The notes: generated by a model from the letters alone, not told the origin. A DNA stretch of 64,000 bases from Pedobacter sp. HDW13 (GCF_011303555.1 NZ_CP049868.1:6262001-6326000); one strand, 5' to 3'. Positions 18,001-27,896 are shown, numbered from the stretch's first letter. Numbers and translations are program-made.

Positions 18001-18714
18001 ATGTTAAAAACGCTAGATCTAAACCAGGTAATGGTGCTCGATATTGAAACCGTTCCACAATACCCGTCATTTCAGGATGTACCTCCTCATTTTCAGGAGC
18101 TTTGGGAGCATAAAACACATTACCAGCGCAACCATGACCAAAGTGCAGAAGAATTTTACGAGCGCGCAGGTATAATGGCCGAATTTGGTAAAATCATCTG
18201 TATAAGTCTGGGTATTTTCTATACAGAAGAAAAAACAAACAAACTGCGAATCAAGTCTTTTTCTGGTCATGATGAAGGGGAAATACTCTTGCAATTTTCG
18301 GCATTACTCAATAAACAAACGCCAAACTTAATGTTCTGCGCCCACAACGGAAAAGAGTTTGATTTTCCCTACCTGTGCCGCAGGCTCTTAATTAACCGCA
18401 TCGAAATTCCCCTCCAATTGCAATTAGCGGGTAAAAAGCCATGGGAAGTAAACCACATCGATACCATGGAGCTCTGGAAATTTGGCGACCACAAACATTT
18501 CACTTCGCTCAACCTGCTTGCAGCCATTTTGGATATTCCCACCCCAAAAGACGATATCAACGGCAGTCAGGTGAAACAGGTATACTACGAAGAAAAGAAC
18601 CTGCCGCGGATTGTTACCTATTGCCAGAAAGATGTAATTACTACGGCACAGGTATTGTTAAAATTTAAAGGAATGGACATAATTCCGGCAGAAAACATTA
18701 CCATTGTAGCCTGA
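18001..18714 (+). CDS. PolB-like 3'-5' exonuclease
   Basis: This 237-residue protein is a DnaQ/DEDDy-type nuclease of the group related to the PolB exonuclease domain. Exo I is VLDIETVPQYPS (acidic Asp and Glu near residues 18-20), Exo II is FCAHNGKEFDFPYLCRR, and Exo III is VTYCQKDVITTAQVL near residue 205 (YxxxD with Tyr and Asp). It would degrade DNA or RNA from the 3' end using two metal ions. There is no polymerase domain. Its stop overlaps the next ATG by one base (TGATG), so translation is coupled to the Imm32-like gene. Physiological role is not known. Confidence 0.85.
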   Translation: MLKTLDLNQVMVLDIETVPQYPSFQDVPPHFQELWEHKTHYQRNHDQSAEEFYERAGIMAEFGKIICISLGIFYTEEKTNKLRIKSFSGHDEGEILLQFSALLNKQTPNLMFCAHNGKEFDFPYLCRRLLINRIEIPLQLQLAGKKPWEVNHIDTMELWKFGDHKHFTSLNLLAAILDIPTPKDDINGSQVKQVYYEEKNLPRIVTYCQKDVITTAQVLLKFKGMDIIPAENITIVA

Positions 18715-18974
18715 TGAGAGAGCTAAAACTAAACATCCCGCAATACTCCAGAGAAAGCGGTGCTGTCTGCAACTGGGAGGATGGTTTTATCATTAGAACT
18801 GATGTAGTGAATGATCAGATAGTGATTAGTGCAAACCAGGCAGGATTAATCTCATTAGCAAAACACCTGCTTTTTCTGGCACAAAACGAAACTCCGTTAG
18901 ATTGCCACTATCATTTAGATGAATACAATAGTCTGGAAAATGGATCGAAAGAAATCATAATCTCTAAAATTTAA
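18714..18974 (+). CDS. Imm32-like small protein
   Basis: This 86-residue acidic protein ends in SANQAGLISLAKHLLFLAQ and HYHLDEYNSLENGSKEIIISKI, which I recognise as the pattern of Imm32, a predicted immunity protein family of polymorphic toxin systems. No toxin gene is next to it: its neighbours are an exonuclease and an ABC ATPase. Starts overlap stops by one base on both sides (18714 and 18974), indicating a tightly coupled three-gene operon. Either it is an orphan immunity gene or the family has another function in this setting. Confidence 0.6.
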   Translation: MRELKLNIPQYSRESGAVCNWEDGFIIRTDVVNDQIVISANQAGLISLAKHLLFLAQNETPLDCHYHLDEYNSLENGSKEIIISKI

Positions 18975-20680
18975 TGCTAAACGTTGAGAACTTAAATATC
19001 GATTTCTATAACCAAGAAGATAAAAACTGGTTTAGCGTCGTTAAAAAAATCAGCTTTAATGTAAAAAAGGGCACTGTTTTAGGCATTGTGGGCGAATCGG
19101 GCTCTGGTAAATCAGTTACCTCATTTTCAATTATGCGTTTACATGATGAACGCCTTACAAAAATTACCGGCGGCATTGATTTTGAAGACATTAGCCTGCT
19201 TAATTTAAATACTAACGAAATTAGGCAGATTAGAGGGAATCAGATTTCGATGATTTTCCAGGAACCCATGACTTCCCTAAATCCGGTTTTTACCTGTGGT
19301 GACCAGGTGGCAGAAGCCATTATCCTGCACCAGAAAGTAGGTAAAACCGAAGCAAAAAAACAAACTATTGCCTTATTTAACGAAGTTCAGCTTCCCCGGC
19401 CCGAAAAAATATTCGACAGTTACCCGCACCAGATTTCGGGCGGACAAAAACAGCGGGTAATGATTGCCATGGCATTGAGTTGCAATCCAAAATTGCTTAT
19501 TGCCGACGAACCTACAACTGCCCTGGATGTTACCGTACAAAAAACCATCCTGCAATTGCTGCTTAAACTCAAAACAGAGCGCAATATGGCCATGATCTTT
19601 ATTTCGCATGATTTAGGTGTGGTAAACGAAATCGCCGATGAAGTTGCCGTGATGTATAAGGGCGAAATTGTAGAGCAGGGACCAGCAAAATCAGTATTCG
19701 AAAATCCACAACATCCCTATACCAAAGGTTTACTGGCCTGCAGACCTTCACCACACCTGCAATTAAAAAAATTACCTGTTATAGCCGACTTTTTAAACAA
19801 CGAAACCGGTGATATGCCTGCTTATTTACAGCTATCGAACCAGTTAACTGCAACTGAAATTGCGCAACGACGGCAGATACTTTACCAGCAAAAACCATTG
19901 TTGCAAGTTAAAGGTTTATGCTCCTGGTACCCTATCCGCAACGGATTGTTCGGTAAAACTACTGATTATGTTAAAGCTGTTGACCAGATTAATTTTGAAG
20001 TTTTCCCAGGAGAAACCTTAGGCCTTGTAGGCGAATCGGGTTGCGGCAAAACAACCTTAGGCCGTACCATTTTAAGACTTATACAACCAACATCAGGCAG
20101 CATTGTATTTAACGAACAAGACATTACACACCTGGGCAAAGGCGAACTGAGAAAGCTTAGAAAAGACATACAGATTATTTTTCAGGATCCCTATGCTTCG
20201 TTAAATCCGAAGCTAAGCATTGGTCAAGCCATTCTTGAACCTTTACAGGTACACCAACTTTATCAAAACGATGCCGAACGAAAAGAAAAGGTATTGGAAT
20301 TACTGGATAAGGTTGGCTTAAAAGCAGAACATTACAACCGCTATCCGCACGAATTTAGTGGCGGCCAGCGGCAACGGGTGGTAATTGCCCGGGCTTTGGC
20401 GCTGCAACCTAAATTCATCATTTGCGATGAATCAGTATCAGCGCTCGATGTTTCCGTTCAGGCACAGGTTCTTAACCTGATTAAATCTTTACAGGCAGAA
20501 TTTGGCCTGACTTATATTTTCATTTCCCACGATCTGGCTGTGGTAAAACACATTTCAGACCGTATTTTAGTCATGAACAAAGGAAAAATTGAAGAAGAAG
20601 GCTTTCCCGAGCAGTTATTCAGCTCGCCTAAAGCCATTTATACCCAAAAACTTATAGCAGCCATTCCCGGGCACCAATAA
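18974..20680 (+). CDS. Double ABC transporter ATPase, dipeptide/oligopeptide type
   Basis: This 568-residue protein is a fusion of two ABC ATPase domains of the DppD/DppF (YejF, GsiA) type. Domain 1 has Walker A GESGSGKS at residues 40-47, signature ISGGQKQR and Walker B LLIADEPTTALD. Domain 2 has Walker A GESGCGKTT near residue 355, signature FSGGQRQR and Walker B FIICDESVSALD, with Ser in place of the usual Pro. Both domains are followed by the oligopeptide-family C-terminal segment. It would power peptide or nickel-like uptake with a permease pair, but no permease or binding protein lies in the window. Start overlaps the previous stop (TAATG). Confidence 0.88.
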   Translation: MLNVENLNIDFYNQEDKNWFSVVKKISFNVKKGTVLGIVGESGSGKSVTSFSIMRLHDERLTKITGGIDFEDISLLNLNTNEIRQIRGNQISMIFQEPMTSLNPVFTCGDQVAEAIILHQKVGKTEAKKQTIALFNEVQLPRPEKIFDSYPHQISGGQKQRVMIAMALSCNPKLLIADEPTTALDVTVQKTILQLLLKLKTERNMAMIFISHDLGVVNEIADEVAVMYKGEIVEQGPAKSVFENPQHPYTKGLLACRPSPHLQLKKLPVIADFLNNETGDMPAYLQLSNQLTATEIAQRRQILYQQKPLLQVKGLCSWYPIRNGLFGKTTDYVKAVDQINFEVFPGETLGLVGESGCGKTTLGRTILRLIQPTSGSIVFNEQDITHLGKGELRKLRKDIQIIFQDPYASLNPKLSIGQAILEPLQVHQLYQNDAERKEKVLELLDKVGLKAEHYNRYPHEFSGGQRQRVVIARALALQPKFIICDESVSALDVSVQAQVLNLIKSLQAEFGLTYIFISHDLAVVKHISDRILVMNKGKIEEEGFPEQLFSSPKAIYTQKLIAAIPGHQ

Positions 20681-20682
20681 AT

Positions 20683-21713
20683 ATGTTTAGATTTTTCAGC
20701 GTAGTTACCCTTTTGTTTTTCACCTTCAACGGTTATGCACAAAAAGTAGAAATTGTGCAGTCAAGCCCTGTTTTTAACCAGGTTCCTTTCGAAGCCTGTC
20801 ATGCCTCAACCCTGGTTAACCTCGGAACGGAAAAATTATGGCGGCCTGGTTTGGCGGTAAACACGAAGGCAGTAAAGATGTGGTCATCTGGTCGGCTGTA
20901 AAAAATGGCAAAACCTGGAGTCAGCCTGTTGAAATTGCCAATGGGATACAAAATGATACCAGTCGTTTGGCCTGCTGGAATCCGGTATTATTTAAAGCAG
21001 AAAACGGGGTCTTATTTTTACATTACAAAGTAGGGCAAAATCCGCGTACCTGGTGGGCCGAATACAAAACATCGGCCAACAATGGCAAAACGTGGTCGAA
21101 AGCTAAAAAACTGCCTAAAGATTTTTTAGGTCCCATTAAAAATAAACCCATACAGTTAGCAAACGGAAATATCCTCTACCCATCGAGTACAGAAAGCCTG
21201 GATGAAAAAACATGGAATATCCATATTGAAAAATCAGATGCAAAAGGCAAAAACTGGAAAAAAATCAATATCAATTGCGATACTTTTGGCGTTATTCAGC
21301 CATCTATTCTTAGCTATCCCAATGGCAAATTACAGCTGCTGTGCAGAAGCCGGCAAAATGTAATTGTAGAAAGCTGGTCTGCTGATAATGGTGAAACCTG
21401 GTCGAAACTTAAGCCTACACAATTGCCTAACCCGAATTCGGACAGCGATGCCGTAACCCTACAAGACGGCCGCCAATTGCTCATTTACAATCCACAAACG
21501 GCTGGTAAAAACTGGTGGGAAGGCCGGACTGTATTAAAGCTGGCCATATCTACCGATGGCGAAAACTGGAAAGATATTTATACTCTCGAAAATCATTTAA
21601 AAGGCGAATTCAGCTACCCGGCCATTATTCAGGATAAAAAAGGGAATATCCACCTCAGTTACACGGCGGAGCGCAAAAATATTACCTATGTAGAGCTTAA
21701 ATTAACAGAATAG
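20683..21713 (+). CDS. Sialidase-family (BNR) secreted protein, single-base frameshift
   Basis: The protein starts with a signal peptide (FRFFSVVTLLFFTFNGYAQ) and contains Asp-box (BNR) repeats such as SANNGKTWSK and SADNGETWSK, the mark of a six-bladed sialidase propeller. As read, the frame switches after VNLG: one G missing from GG at 20824-20825 restores NLGNGKIMAAWFGGKHEG and a protein of about 343 residues. It probably acts on host or environmental glycans in the periplasm or outside, but the exact sugar is unknown. It lies 2 bp after the ABC ATPase gene, so it may be the last gene of that operon. Confidence 0.8.
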
Positions 21714-21727
21714 TAACTAGAGGTTTC

Positions 21728-21815
21728 TTGCTACCTTCCATTATACATATTCCATTTTACCTCTTCCATCATCCATCTTCCCTCATACATATTACATCAT
21801 CCCTCTTCCATTTTT
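21728..21815. repeat. Polypyrimidine low-complexity repeat
   Basis: Degenerate units of the type CATATTCCATTTTACC and CATCTTCCCTC follow each other. A similar tract lies at about 8755-8790. No gene; the promoter of rnr (TATCTTCGG-like box near 21850) lies just beyond. Confidence 0.55.
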
Positions 21816-21876
21816 ACGTCCTAAAACCCACCATTTCCCTATCTTTTCTGTATCTTCGGTAAATTCAGTTTAGCGT

Positions 21877-24009
21877 ATGGCAAAGAAAAAATCGGCAAAT
21901 ATAAAATTGGTTCTGAATCAATTGGTTAGTGACGTTTTTGAAAAAAACAATAATCAACTGCTCAATTACAAACAGGTTTCAGCCAAACTAAACCTAAACG
22001 ATCATGAATCAAGAGAAACGATTTTAGAGATATTAAAAGAAGGCAAAAACAATGGCATTTTCTTAGAACCCGAAAAAGGGAAATTTAAACTTAAGGAACT
22101 GCAGAACTTCATTATTGGTACCGTTGATATGACTGCCGATGGTTCAGCTTATATTGTACCCGAAGATGAGTTTGAAAAAGACATTTTTGTTGCGCCCCGA
22201 AAGCTTAAAAATGCCTTGCATGGCGATACCGTAAAAGCTTATGTATTTGCCAAAAAGAGCGGCCGCAAAAATGATGGCGAAGTAATCGAAATCATTAAAA
22301 GGGCCAAATCTGATTTTACCGGAGTCATTAAAATTTCGGACCGCTTTGCCTTTGTAATTGCCGATGATAAAAAAATGATGCACGATATTTTTGTGCCGTT
22401 GGCCGATACACATGGTGCAAAAAGTGGCCAAAGGGTTTTGGTCACCCTATCGGACTGGCCTGAGAGTGCTAAAAACCCAATTGGCATAGTTAAACACGTA
22501 CTGGGCAACCAGGGTGAGAACAATACCGAAATGAATGCCATATTAGCGCAATATGGTTTTCCTTTAGAATTTCCGCCACAGGTAGAAAGAGAAGCCAATG
22601 CCATTCCCGAAGAAATTCCGGCTGCCGAAATTGCCAAACGCAAGGATTTTAGGAATGTTTTAACTTTTACCATTGATCCGGCTGATGCCAAAGATTTTGA
22701 TGATGCTATTTCATACCAGAAATTACCAAACGGAAACCATGAAATCGGCATCCACATTGCCGATGTTTCGCATTACGTAATTCAGGGAAGCGAGCTTGAT
22801 AAAGAAGCTTATAGCCGCGCTACATCCGTTTACCTGGTTGATCGTGTAATCCCGATGCTACCTGAGCGTTTAAGTAACGGGGTATGCTCGCTTCGCCCAC
22901 ACGAAGATAAACTGTGCTTCGCAGCTGTTTTTGAGCTCGATGAGCAGGCGAACATCCAAAATGAATGGTATGGCAGAACAGTTATCCATTCCGACCGGAG
23001 ATTTGCATATGAAGAAGCTCAGGAAGTGATTGAAAGTAAAACCGGCGATTACGTAACCGAAATACTGAAACTGAATGAGTTGGCCTATATTCTCCGCGAC
23101 CGCAAGTTTAAAAATGGTGCCATCAGCTTTGAGAGTACCGAAGTAAAATTTAAGCTCGATGAAACTGGTAAACCTATAGGCGTGTATGTGAAAGAGCGTA
23201 AAGATGCCCATAAACTGATTGAAGATTACATGCTTCTGGCCAACCGCAAAGTGGCCGAGTTTATTGCCAAAAAGAGCAAGGGTAAGCAAAAATTAACTTT
23301 TGTTTACCGGGTGCACGATTCGCCAAACATGGAAACCCTTAACACATTTGCCAACTTTGCTTCCCGTTTTGGCTATAAAATCAACACCAAATCGGATAAG
23401 GAAATTGCCAAATCGCTAAACCATTTAATGAGCGAGGTGGAAGGCAAAAAAGAGCAGAATATTTTAACCTCACTGGCCATCCGTTCTATGGCCAAAGCAA
23501 TTTATACGACTAAAAAAACCAGCCATTACGGCCTGGCTTTCGAATATTATACACACTTTACCTCGCCTATACGCCGTTACCCCGATGTGATGGCCCACCG
23601 TTTACTACAAACTTATTTAGACGGAGGAAAATCGGCCGATATGGAGTTTTACGAAGTTGCCTCTGTTCATTCATCGGCGATGGAGAAACGGGCTGCTGAT
23701 GCCGAAAGAGCTTCGATTAAATACAAACAGGCCGAATATTTAGAAAACAATATCGGTACGGAATACAAAGGCATTATTTCGGGTGTCACCGAGTGGGGCA
23801 TGTATGTAGAAATCGAAGAGAATAAATGCGAAGGTATGATCCGTTTACGCGATATATCTGACGATTTTTACGTTCTTGACGAAAAAAACTACTGTATTGT
23901 GGGCCAAAGAAAGAAGAAAAAATACCAACTGGGTGATGAAGTGATGATCCGTGTAAAAAAAGTTGACCTTTCTAAGCGTCAAATTGATTTCACCCTTATT
24001 CCTGATTAA
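21877..24009 (+). CDS. rnr: Ribonuclease R
   Basis: RNase R is a processive 3'-5' exoribonuclease that degrades structured RNA. In 710 residues the domain order is complete: an N-terminal HTH-like region, cold-shock domains (DIFVAPRKLKNALHGDTV near residue 105), the RNB catalytic domain with TIDPADAKDFDDAISY (near residue 265, the four-Asp metal site) and THFTSPIRRYPDVMAHR, and a C-terminal S1 domain (YKGIISGVTEWGMYVEIEENKCEG). The basic tail after S1 is short. It precedes the polyprenyl synthase gene by less than 50 bp. Confidence 0.95.
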   Translation: MAKKKSANIKLVLNQLVSDVFEKNNNQLLNYKQVSAKLNLNDHESRETILEILKEGKNNGIFLEPEKGKFKLKELQNFIIGTVDMTADGSAYIVPEDEFEKDIFVAPRKLKNALHGDTVKAYVFAKKSGRKNDGEVIEIIKRAKSDFTGVIKISDRFAFVIADDKKMMHDIFVPLADTHGAKSGQRVLVTLSDWPESAKNPIGIVKHVLGNQGENNTEMNAILAQYGFPLEFPPQVEREANAIPEEIPAAEIAKRKDFRNVLTFTIDPADAKDFDDAISYQKLPNGNHEIGIHIADVSHYVIQGSELDKEAYSRATSVYLVDRVIPMLPERLSNGVCSLRPHEDKLCFAAVFELDEQANIQNEWYGRTVIHSDRRFAYEEAQEVIESKTGDYVTEILKLNELAYILRDRKFKNGAISFESTEVKFKLDETGKPIGVYVKERKDAHKLIEDYMLLANRKVAEFIAKKSKGKQKLTFVYRVHDSPNMETLNTFANFASRFGYKINTKSDKEIAKSLNHLMSEVEGKKEQNILTSLAIRSMAKAIYTTKKTSHYGLAFEYYTHFTSPIRRYPDVMAHRLLQTYLDGGKSADMEFYEVASVHSSAMEKRAADAERASIKYKQAEYLENNIGTEYKGIISGVTEWGMYVEIEENKCEGMIRLRDISDDFYVLDEKNYCIVGQRKKKKYQLGDEVMIRVKKVDLSKRQIDFTLIPD

Positions 24010-24053
24010 AAAATTAAGACATTTGTGCCCGAAACACAGTGTTTAAACAAAGC

Positions 24054-25019
24054 ATGCATACTACAGAACAATTACAGCAGATTTTAGATACAGCAATACA
24101 AAATTTAAAGTTCCCGGATCACCCCAAGCAACTTTATGATCCGATTAGTTACATCATTAACCTTGGCGGCAAACGAGTAAGACCGCTTTTGGTACTCATG
24201 GCTACCGAATTGTTTGGCGCAGATGCCAACAAGTCTATCCATGCCGCAATGGCTGTTGAGGTTTTCCATAATTTTACCCTTGTACATGATGATATTATGG
24301 ATAATGCGCCACTACGCAGAGGCCAGGCAACCGTGCATGAAAAATGGAGCACCAATGTCGCCATTTTAAGTGGCGATGTGATGATGGTAGAAGCCAATAA
24401 AAATCTGGCTAAGGTAAATCCGTTTTTCCTTAAAGATGTGCTGGATACTTTTAATGCTACAGCACAAGGTGTTTGCGAAGGCCAGCAACTGGATATGGAA
24501 TTTGAAGGCCGTGATGATGTGAGTATCGAAGAATACATCAACATGATCAGGCTTAAAACAGCTGTACTATTGGGCGGCGCGCTCAAATTGGGAGCGATTA
24601 TTGCTGGAGCTTCAAAAAAAGATGCCGATCTTATTGAACAATTTGGCGAAAATATTGGCATTGCTTTTCAGCTACAGGACGATATTTTAGATGTATATGC
24701 CGATCCTGAAAAATTTGGGAAGCAGGTCGGCGGTGATATTATTGCCAATAAGAAAACTTTCCTGCTCTTAAAAGCACTATCGAAAACTAATTCTTTAGCA
24801 CTTCAGGGTTGGATTAACAATAAAAACTCCGATATTCAGGAAAAAGTTCAGGCGGTTACAGCCATATATAATGAACTAAAGATTAGAGAAGAGGCAGAAA
24901 AAGAGATGATGAAATATGCAGCACTAGCTTTTCAAAACTTGAATGATATTGAAGTTCCTAAAGCAAATAAACATGATTTACACCAACTTGCAGAACAGCT
25001 ATTGAAACGGAATAATTAA
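24054..25019 (+). CDS. Polyprenyl diphosphate synthase (long chain)
   Basis: This trans-prenyltransferase extends allylic diphosphates with isopentenyl diphosphate, probably to make the side chain of menaquinone. The first Asp-rich motif is in LVHDDIMDNAPLRRGQ, with GGKRVRPLLVL before it, and the second is in FQLQDDILDVYADPEKFGKQ; KKTFLLLKAL follows. The ATG at 24054 gives MHTTEQLQQIL, the usual start. A GTG at 24039 would add five residues. Length is normal at about 321 residues. Menaquinone made through mqnC in the same window would be a plausible user. Chain length (C30 to C40) cannot be read from the sequence with certainty. Confidence 0.88.
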   Translation: MHTTEQLQQILDTAIQNLKFPDHPKQLYDPISYIINLGGKRVRPLLVLMATELFGADANKSIHAAMAVEVFHNFTLVHDDIMDNAPLRRGQATVHEKWSTNVAILSGDVMMVEANKNLAKVNPFFLKDVLDTFNATAQGVCEGQQLDMEFEGRDDVSIEEYINMIRLKTAVLLGGALKLGAIIAGASKKDADLIEQFGENIGIAFQLQDDILDVYADPEKFGKQVGGDIIANKKTFLLLKALSKTNSLALQGWINNKNSDIQEKVQAVTAIYNELKIREEAEKEMMKYAALAFQNLNDIEVPKANKHDLHQLAEQLLKRNN

Positions 25020-25041
25020 AAACAATATAAGTTAACCTCTC

Positions 25042-25875
25042 ATGTACAAGTTATTACAGCACCCAACAACCTCTTTTCGTAGTAAATTCCATTTCGAATT
25101 ATTTACCCTTACAGCCTTATTGCTAAGCCTTTTCTTCTTTGCAGGCTGCAGAGATTCCAGAGATGGAATGGCCGATTTTATTAAAGCCTACAATGAACAA
25201 GCCAGGTATGCCAATACTGCATCGGTAAGCAGTACTTCGGCAGAAGCAGATTACAAGGAAAAAATAATTAAAATAAAGGTGGTTACCACTTATTCTGCCA
25301 GCGATCCTGAAAGTAATTTTATAAAACAGGCCATGCCAGGAATGATGATGGAGCTATTAAGACAACAGCCATCCTCTAATAAATTGATTAAAGATGGCGT
25401 TAAATTCGAAATTACCTATTATACAGAAAAGCTATCCGAAATTTTATCGGCAACATTAGATAAAAAGAAAATGGAAGAGCTGAGCAAGGCTACTCCTGAT
25501 GCCCTGAATAACGATCCTAGTTTTATAAATCCAAAAGCAAAGGCTCCATCTTCTCCTATTGAGCAGATATTAGCCGCACTGAACAAAAGCCTGCCTTATA
25601 CCGATGCCTCAAACGGTGCAACTATCTTCAGAATAGACCAAAACAGGCTTGGCGATTTAGTTTATCATGTACGTACCCCAAAAGATCTTGCTGGCCCGTT
25701 GAAAACCAAGGCAGGTGTAGAACTGATGAAAAGCGAAATATTGCGAAGTGGGAAGCTGAAAAAATTGATGAGTGGTTTTAGAAAATTTCAGATTAATGCT
25801 GTGAAGTATGTCTATTACGATCAAAAAGGCAATCAGATTAATGAGCTCCGTTTAACTACTGCTGATCTAAATTAA
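25042..25875 (+). CDS. Predicted lipoprotein of unknown function
   Basis: The 277-residue protein has a long N-terminal signal with a lipobox (LLLSLFFFAGC near residue 36), so it should be lipid-anchored. The mature part has a region rich in Lys and polar residues, a VVTTYSASDPESNFIKQAMPGMM stretch split by a charged loop, and YVYYDQKGNQINELRLTT near the end. I recognise no family. It lies 22 bp after the polyprenyl synthase gene and 5 bp before another envelope protein, forming a possible pair. Confidence 0.55.
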   Translation: MYKLLQHPTTSFRSKFHFELFTLTALLLSLFFFAGCRDSRDGMADFIKAYNEQARYANTASVSSTSAEADYKEKIIKIKVVTTYSASDPESNFIKQAMPGMMMELLRQQPSSNKLIKDGVKFEITYYTEKLSEILSATLDKKKMEELSKATPDALNNDPSFINPKAKAPSSPIEQILAALNKSLPYTDASNGATIFRIDQNRLGDLVYHVRTPKDLAGPLKTKAGVELMKSEILRSGKLKKLMSGFRKFQINAVKYVYYDQKGNQINELRLTTADLN

Positions 25876-25880
25876 GCCAC

Positions 25881-26588
25881 ATGGATGATAACGAAGAATA
25901 CAGAGAAAGGCCTGTTTGGAGAACAGTGCTTAGTATCGCAATTGCTATTTTTGCAGTAATACGTCTTTTTGCAACTTGCAACAAAATGGATTCGAGGCAA
26001 AGTAACATACCAGACAGCAACATTTTAAATTTAACAGAGCAACGGTTTTCGAACCAAGGCTCCGTATCCTCATCCCCGCCTCCTAAAGCCTGGAACAGTC
26101 TGCTTTATAAAAGGTACAAATACCTTGACTCTTTAGACCTAACCCGGCTTAGAGACTTTTATATCGTTAAATTAACAAAAGACTCTCTTGTTAGTCTGGA
26201 TATAAAGAGTCAGCTTAAAATAGAAAAAGGATGCTTTTTTCAAAACACACATGATGATTCTTTAAAGTTTGCATTTAAAACGCCTAAGAATCTAAATGTT
26301 TTTGTGCACGATTTCGAAGGTACTTCAACTGTTGATGCATCTTTTAAACAACTAAAATCTGGAAGTAAAATCAAAAACTACCGTGATTTTATTAAACTTA
26401 GCCCAAATTCAAAATTGGTTTCTTATAACATTACACAATCCGGCATTAAGTTTAAAGGTGTAGCTTACGCTTTTAAACAAGACAACTATAAAATGTTTAT
26501 TGAGTTTGAAAGTAGTACACTTACTCAAATCAATTTAGAGCATCAGGCGTTAACTTATGTTTCTAAACACATTAAAGTAGTGCAATAG
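25881..26588 (+). CDS. Membrane-anchored protein of unknown function
   Basis: This 235-residue protein has one N-terminal hydrophobic segment (RTVLSIAIAIFAVIRLFATC, residues 15-34), which ends in a Cys and could be a lipobox or just an anchor. The rest is soluble, with a GSVSSSPPPKAW linker at about residues 59-70 and a C-terminal globular part. No domain recognised. It starts 5 bp after the previous stop and most likely shares its transcript; the two probably act together at the envelope. Confidence 0.5.
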   Translation: MDDNEEYRERPVWRTVLSIAIAIFAVIRLFATCNKMDSRQSNIPDSNILNLTEQRFSNQGSVSSSPPPKAWNSLLYKRYKYLDSLDLTRLRDFYIVKLTKDSLVSLDIKSQLKIEKGCFFQNTHDDSLKFAFKTPKNLNVFVHDFEGTSTVDASFKQLKSGSKIKNYRDFIKLSPNSKLVSYNITQSGIKFKGVAYAFKQDNYKMFIEFESSTLTQINLEHQALTYVSKHIKVVQ

Positions 26589-26683
26589 CAATAACTTAAT
26601 CTAAAAAGTATTGCTATTGTGTACCAGTTTAAGCGCTTAATTTAATATTGATACGAAAAAAGTATAACTGAGAATTTTGCTTA

Positions 26684-27526
26684 TCAGGCCCTTGCTAGTT
26701 TATACTTAATCCAGAAATCGGCTGCTTTACTGTTTGCTATGCCTTCGGCTGGCCGCTGTCCACGGCCTCCGCCGCCCATACCACCACCAGATCTTCCACT
26801 ACCCATACCACCGCGGCCACCGCCCATGCCACCTCTCGACATACCACCGCCAGGTCTTTCACCTCCTTCCGGCCTACCTTCTTTATGCATAATGACTTTA
26901 TTAGACTGGTTAATTTTAATATTATAAAACAAAGGATTTTTCATGTCCAGGTTAACAGCCAATTGAGCTAATGGGATACTCAATTCGTATATCATGTCTT
27001 TATTGGGATGAATGCTCATGCCAGTTTCAATTCCGCTCTCGTTATCAGCAGGTAAATCGCCATCCGGAATCTGCTTAAAGCCTGAGACATGAATAGCTTT
27101 GTGCATTGCCTGCTCATCGAGCATCATCTCGTTATGCTCATTGGGTTTCACCTCATGATGATCTGCCCATCTATCACTTTCATTTGGCATAGGCGGTCTT
27201 TCCATTAGCGGAAAAGTTAATTTCATACCATCTTTCTTTTTACCAACTGTATTAATATTTAATGTAATACCACCTCTTAACACGCTAAAGGTAGTTTGTG
27301 GATCTAAAGATTCGATAATAATGTACAGGTTCTGATCATCATTAGCCAGAGCAAAAGCCAACCGTGTAGCATCGTTATACTGATTAAGCGGTTCGTTCCA
27401 TTCGTTCGAGATGCCATCGGCTTTAAACGGCTTTACCATACGGATATTTTCTTCAACCTCTTGCGCATATAATAACCGGACAGAAATTAGTAGCGGAATT
27501 AATAAGGATATTTCTTTCAGATTCAT
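26684..27526 (-). CDS. Secreted protein with Gly/Arg-rich tail, unknown function
   Basis: The 280-residue protein starts with a signal peptide (ISLLIPLLISVRLLYAQ). The middle (KADGISNEWNEPLNQYNDATRLAFALANDDQNLYIIIESLD) resembles the strand pattern of carbohydrate-binding CBM9/DOMON-like domains seen in secreted Bacteroidota proteins; this is a weak match. A Gly/Arg/Met-rich low-complexity segment runs from about residues 216 to 262, with repeated RGGMG units, followed by a short ordered end. It is transcribed alone, facing the upstream lipoprotein pair. Function unknown. Confidence 0.5.
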   Translation of the reverse strand: MNLKEISLLIPLLISVRLLYAQEVEENIRMVKPFKADGISNEWNEPLNQYNDATRLAFALANDDQNLYIIIESLDPQTTFSVLRGGITLNINTVGKKKDGMKLTFPLMERPPMPNESDRWADHHEVKPNEHNEMMLDEQAMHKAIHVSGFKQIPDGDLPADNESGIETGMSIHPNKDMIYELSIPLAQLAVNLDMKNPLFYNIKINQSNKVIMHKEGRPEGGERPGGGMSRGGMGGGRGGMGSGRSGGGMGGGGRGQRPAEGIANSKAADFWIKYKLARA

Positions 27527-27842
27527 CGGGGATTAATTTTAAAATCAATAACCAAATCTACAGACCGGAAATGTTAATTTTTGTTATTTAACAGGGTTTA
27601 ACAATTAAGCCGGGAGTCGACAGTCCGGAGTCAGGAGTTGGAAATCTGAAGTCAGCTAAGCGATGAAATGAACTAATGGCCAATTTTCAGTTGGATTATC
27701 TATTAATTATAAACCAATAACCAATTTTCAGTTATCAATTTCCAGCTTAATGAAGCTATTGACTATAAACCAATGACCAATACTCAGTTATCAATTTCCA
27801 GTTGGATTAAGCTATTGACTATGAACCAATAAGCCATATAAC
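27527..27842. repeat. Repeat-rich intergenic region upstream of rpmA terminator
   Basis: It holds a GAGTCGACAGTCCGGAGTC unit near 27613 and then degenerate tandem units of about 55-60 bp built from CAGTTATCAATTTCCAG and AAGCTATTGACTATAAACC at about 27670-27835. No coding frame was found. The copies are non-identical, so they have drifted after expansion. Confidence 0.6.
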
Positions 27843-27876
27843 AAAAAAGGTCCTGATTTTCATCAGAACCTTTTTT
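27843..27876 (-). terminator. Intrinsic terminator of the rplU-rpmA operon
   Basis: AAAAAAGGTCCTGAT and ATCAGAACCTTTTTT form a long stem with one wobble pair, with A/T tracts on both sides. It lies 20 bp behind the rpmA stop on the minus strand. Confidence 0.8.
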
Positions 27877-27896
27877 ATATTTTTGTTTCTTACTAA

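Noticed and set aside
22144..22757. Long minus-strand frames opposite rnr
   Set aside because: They lie fully within rnr, show no domain and follow the third-position pattern of the coding strand.
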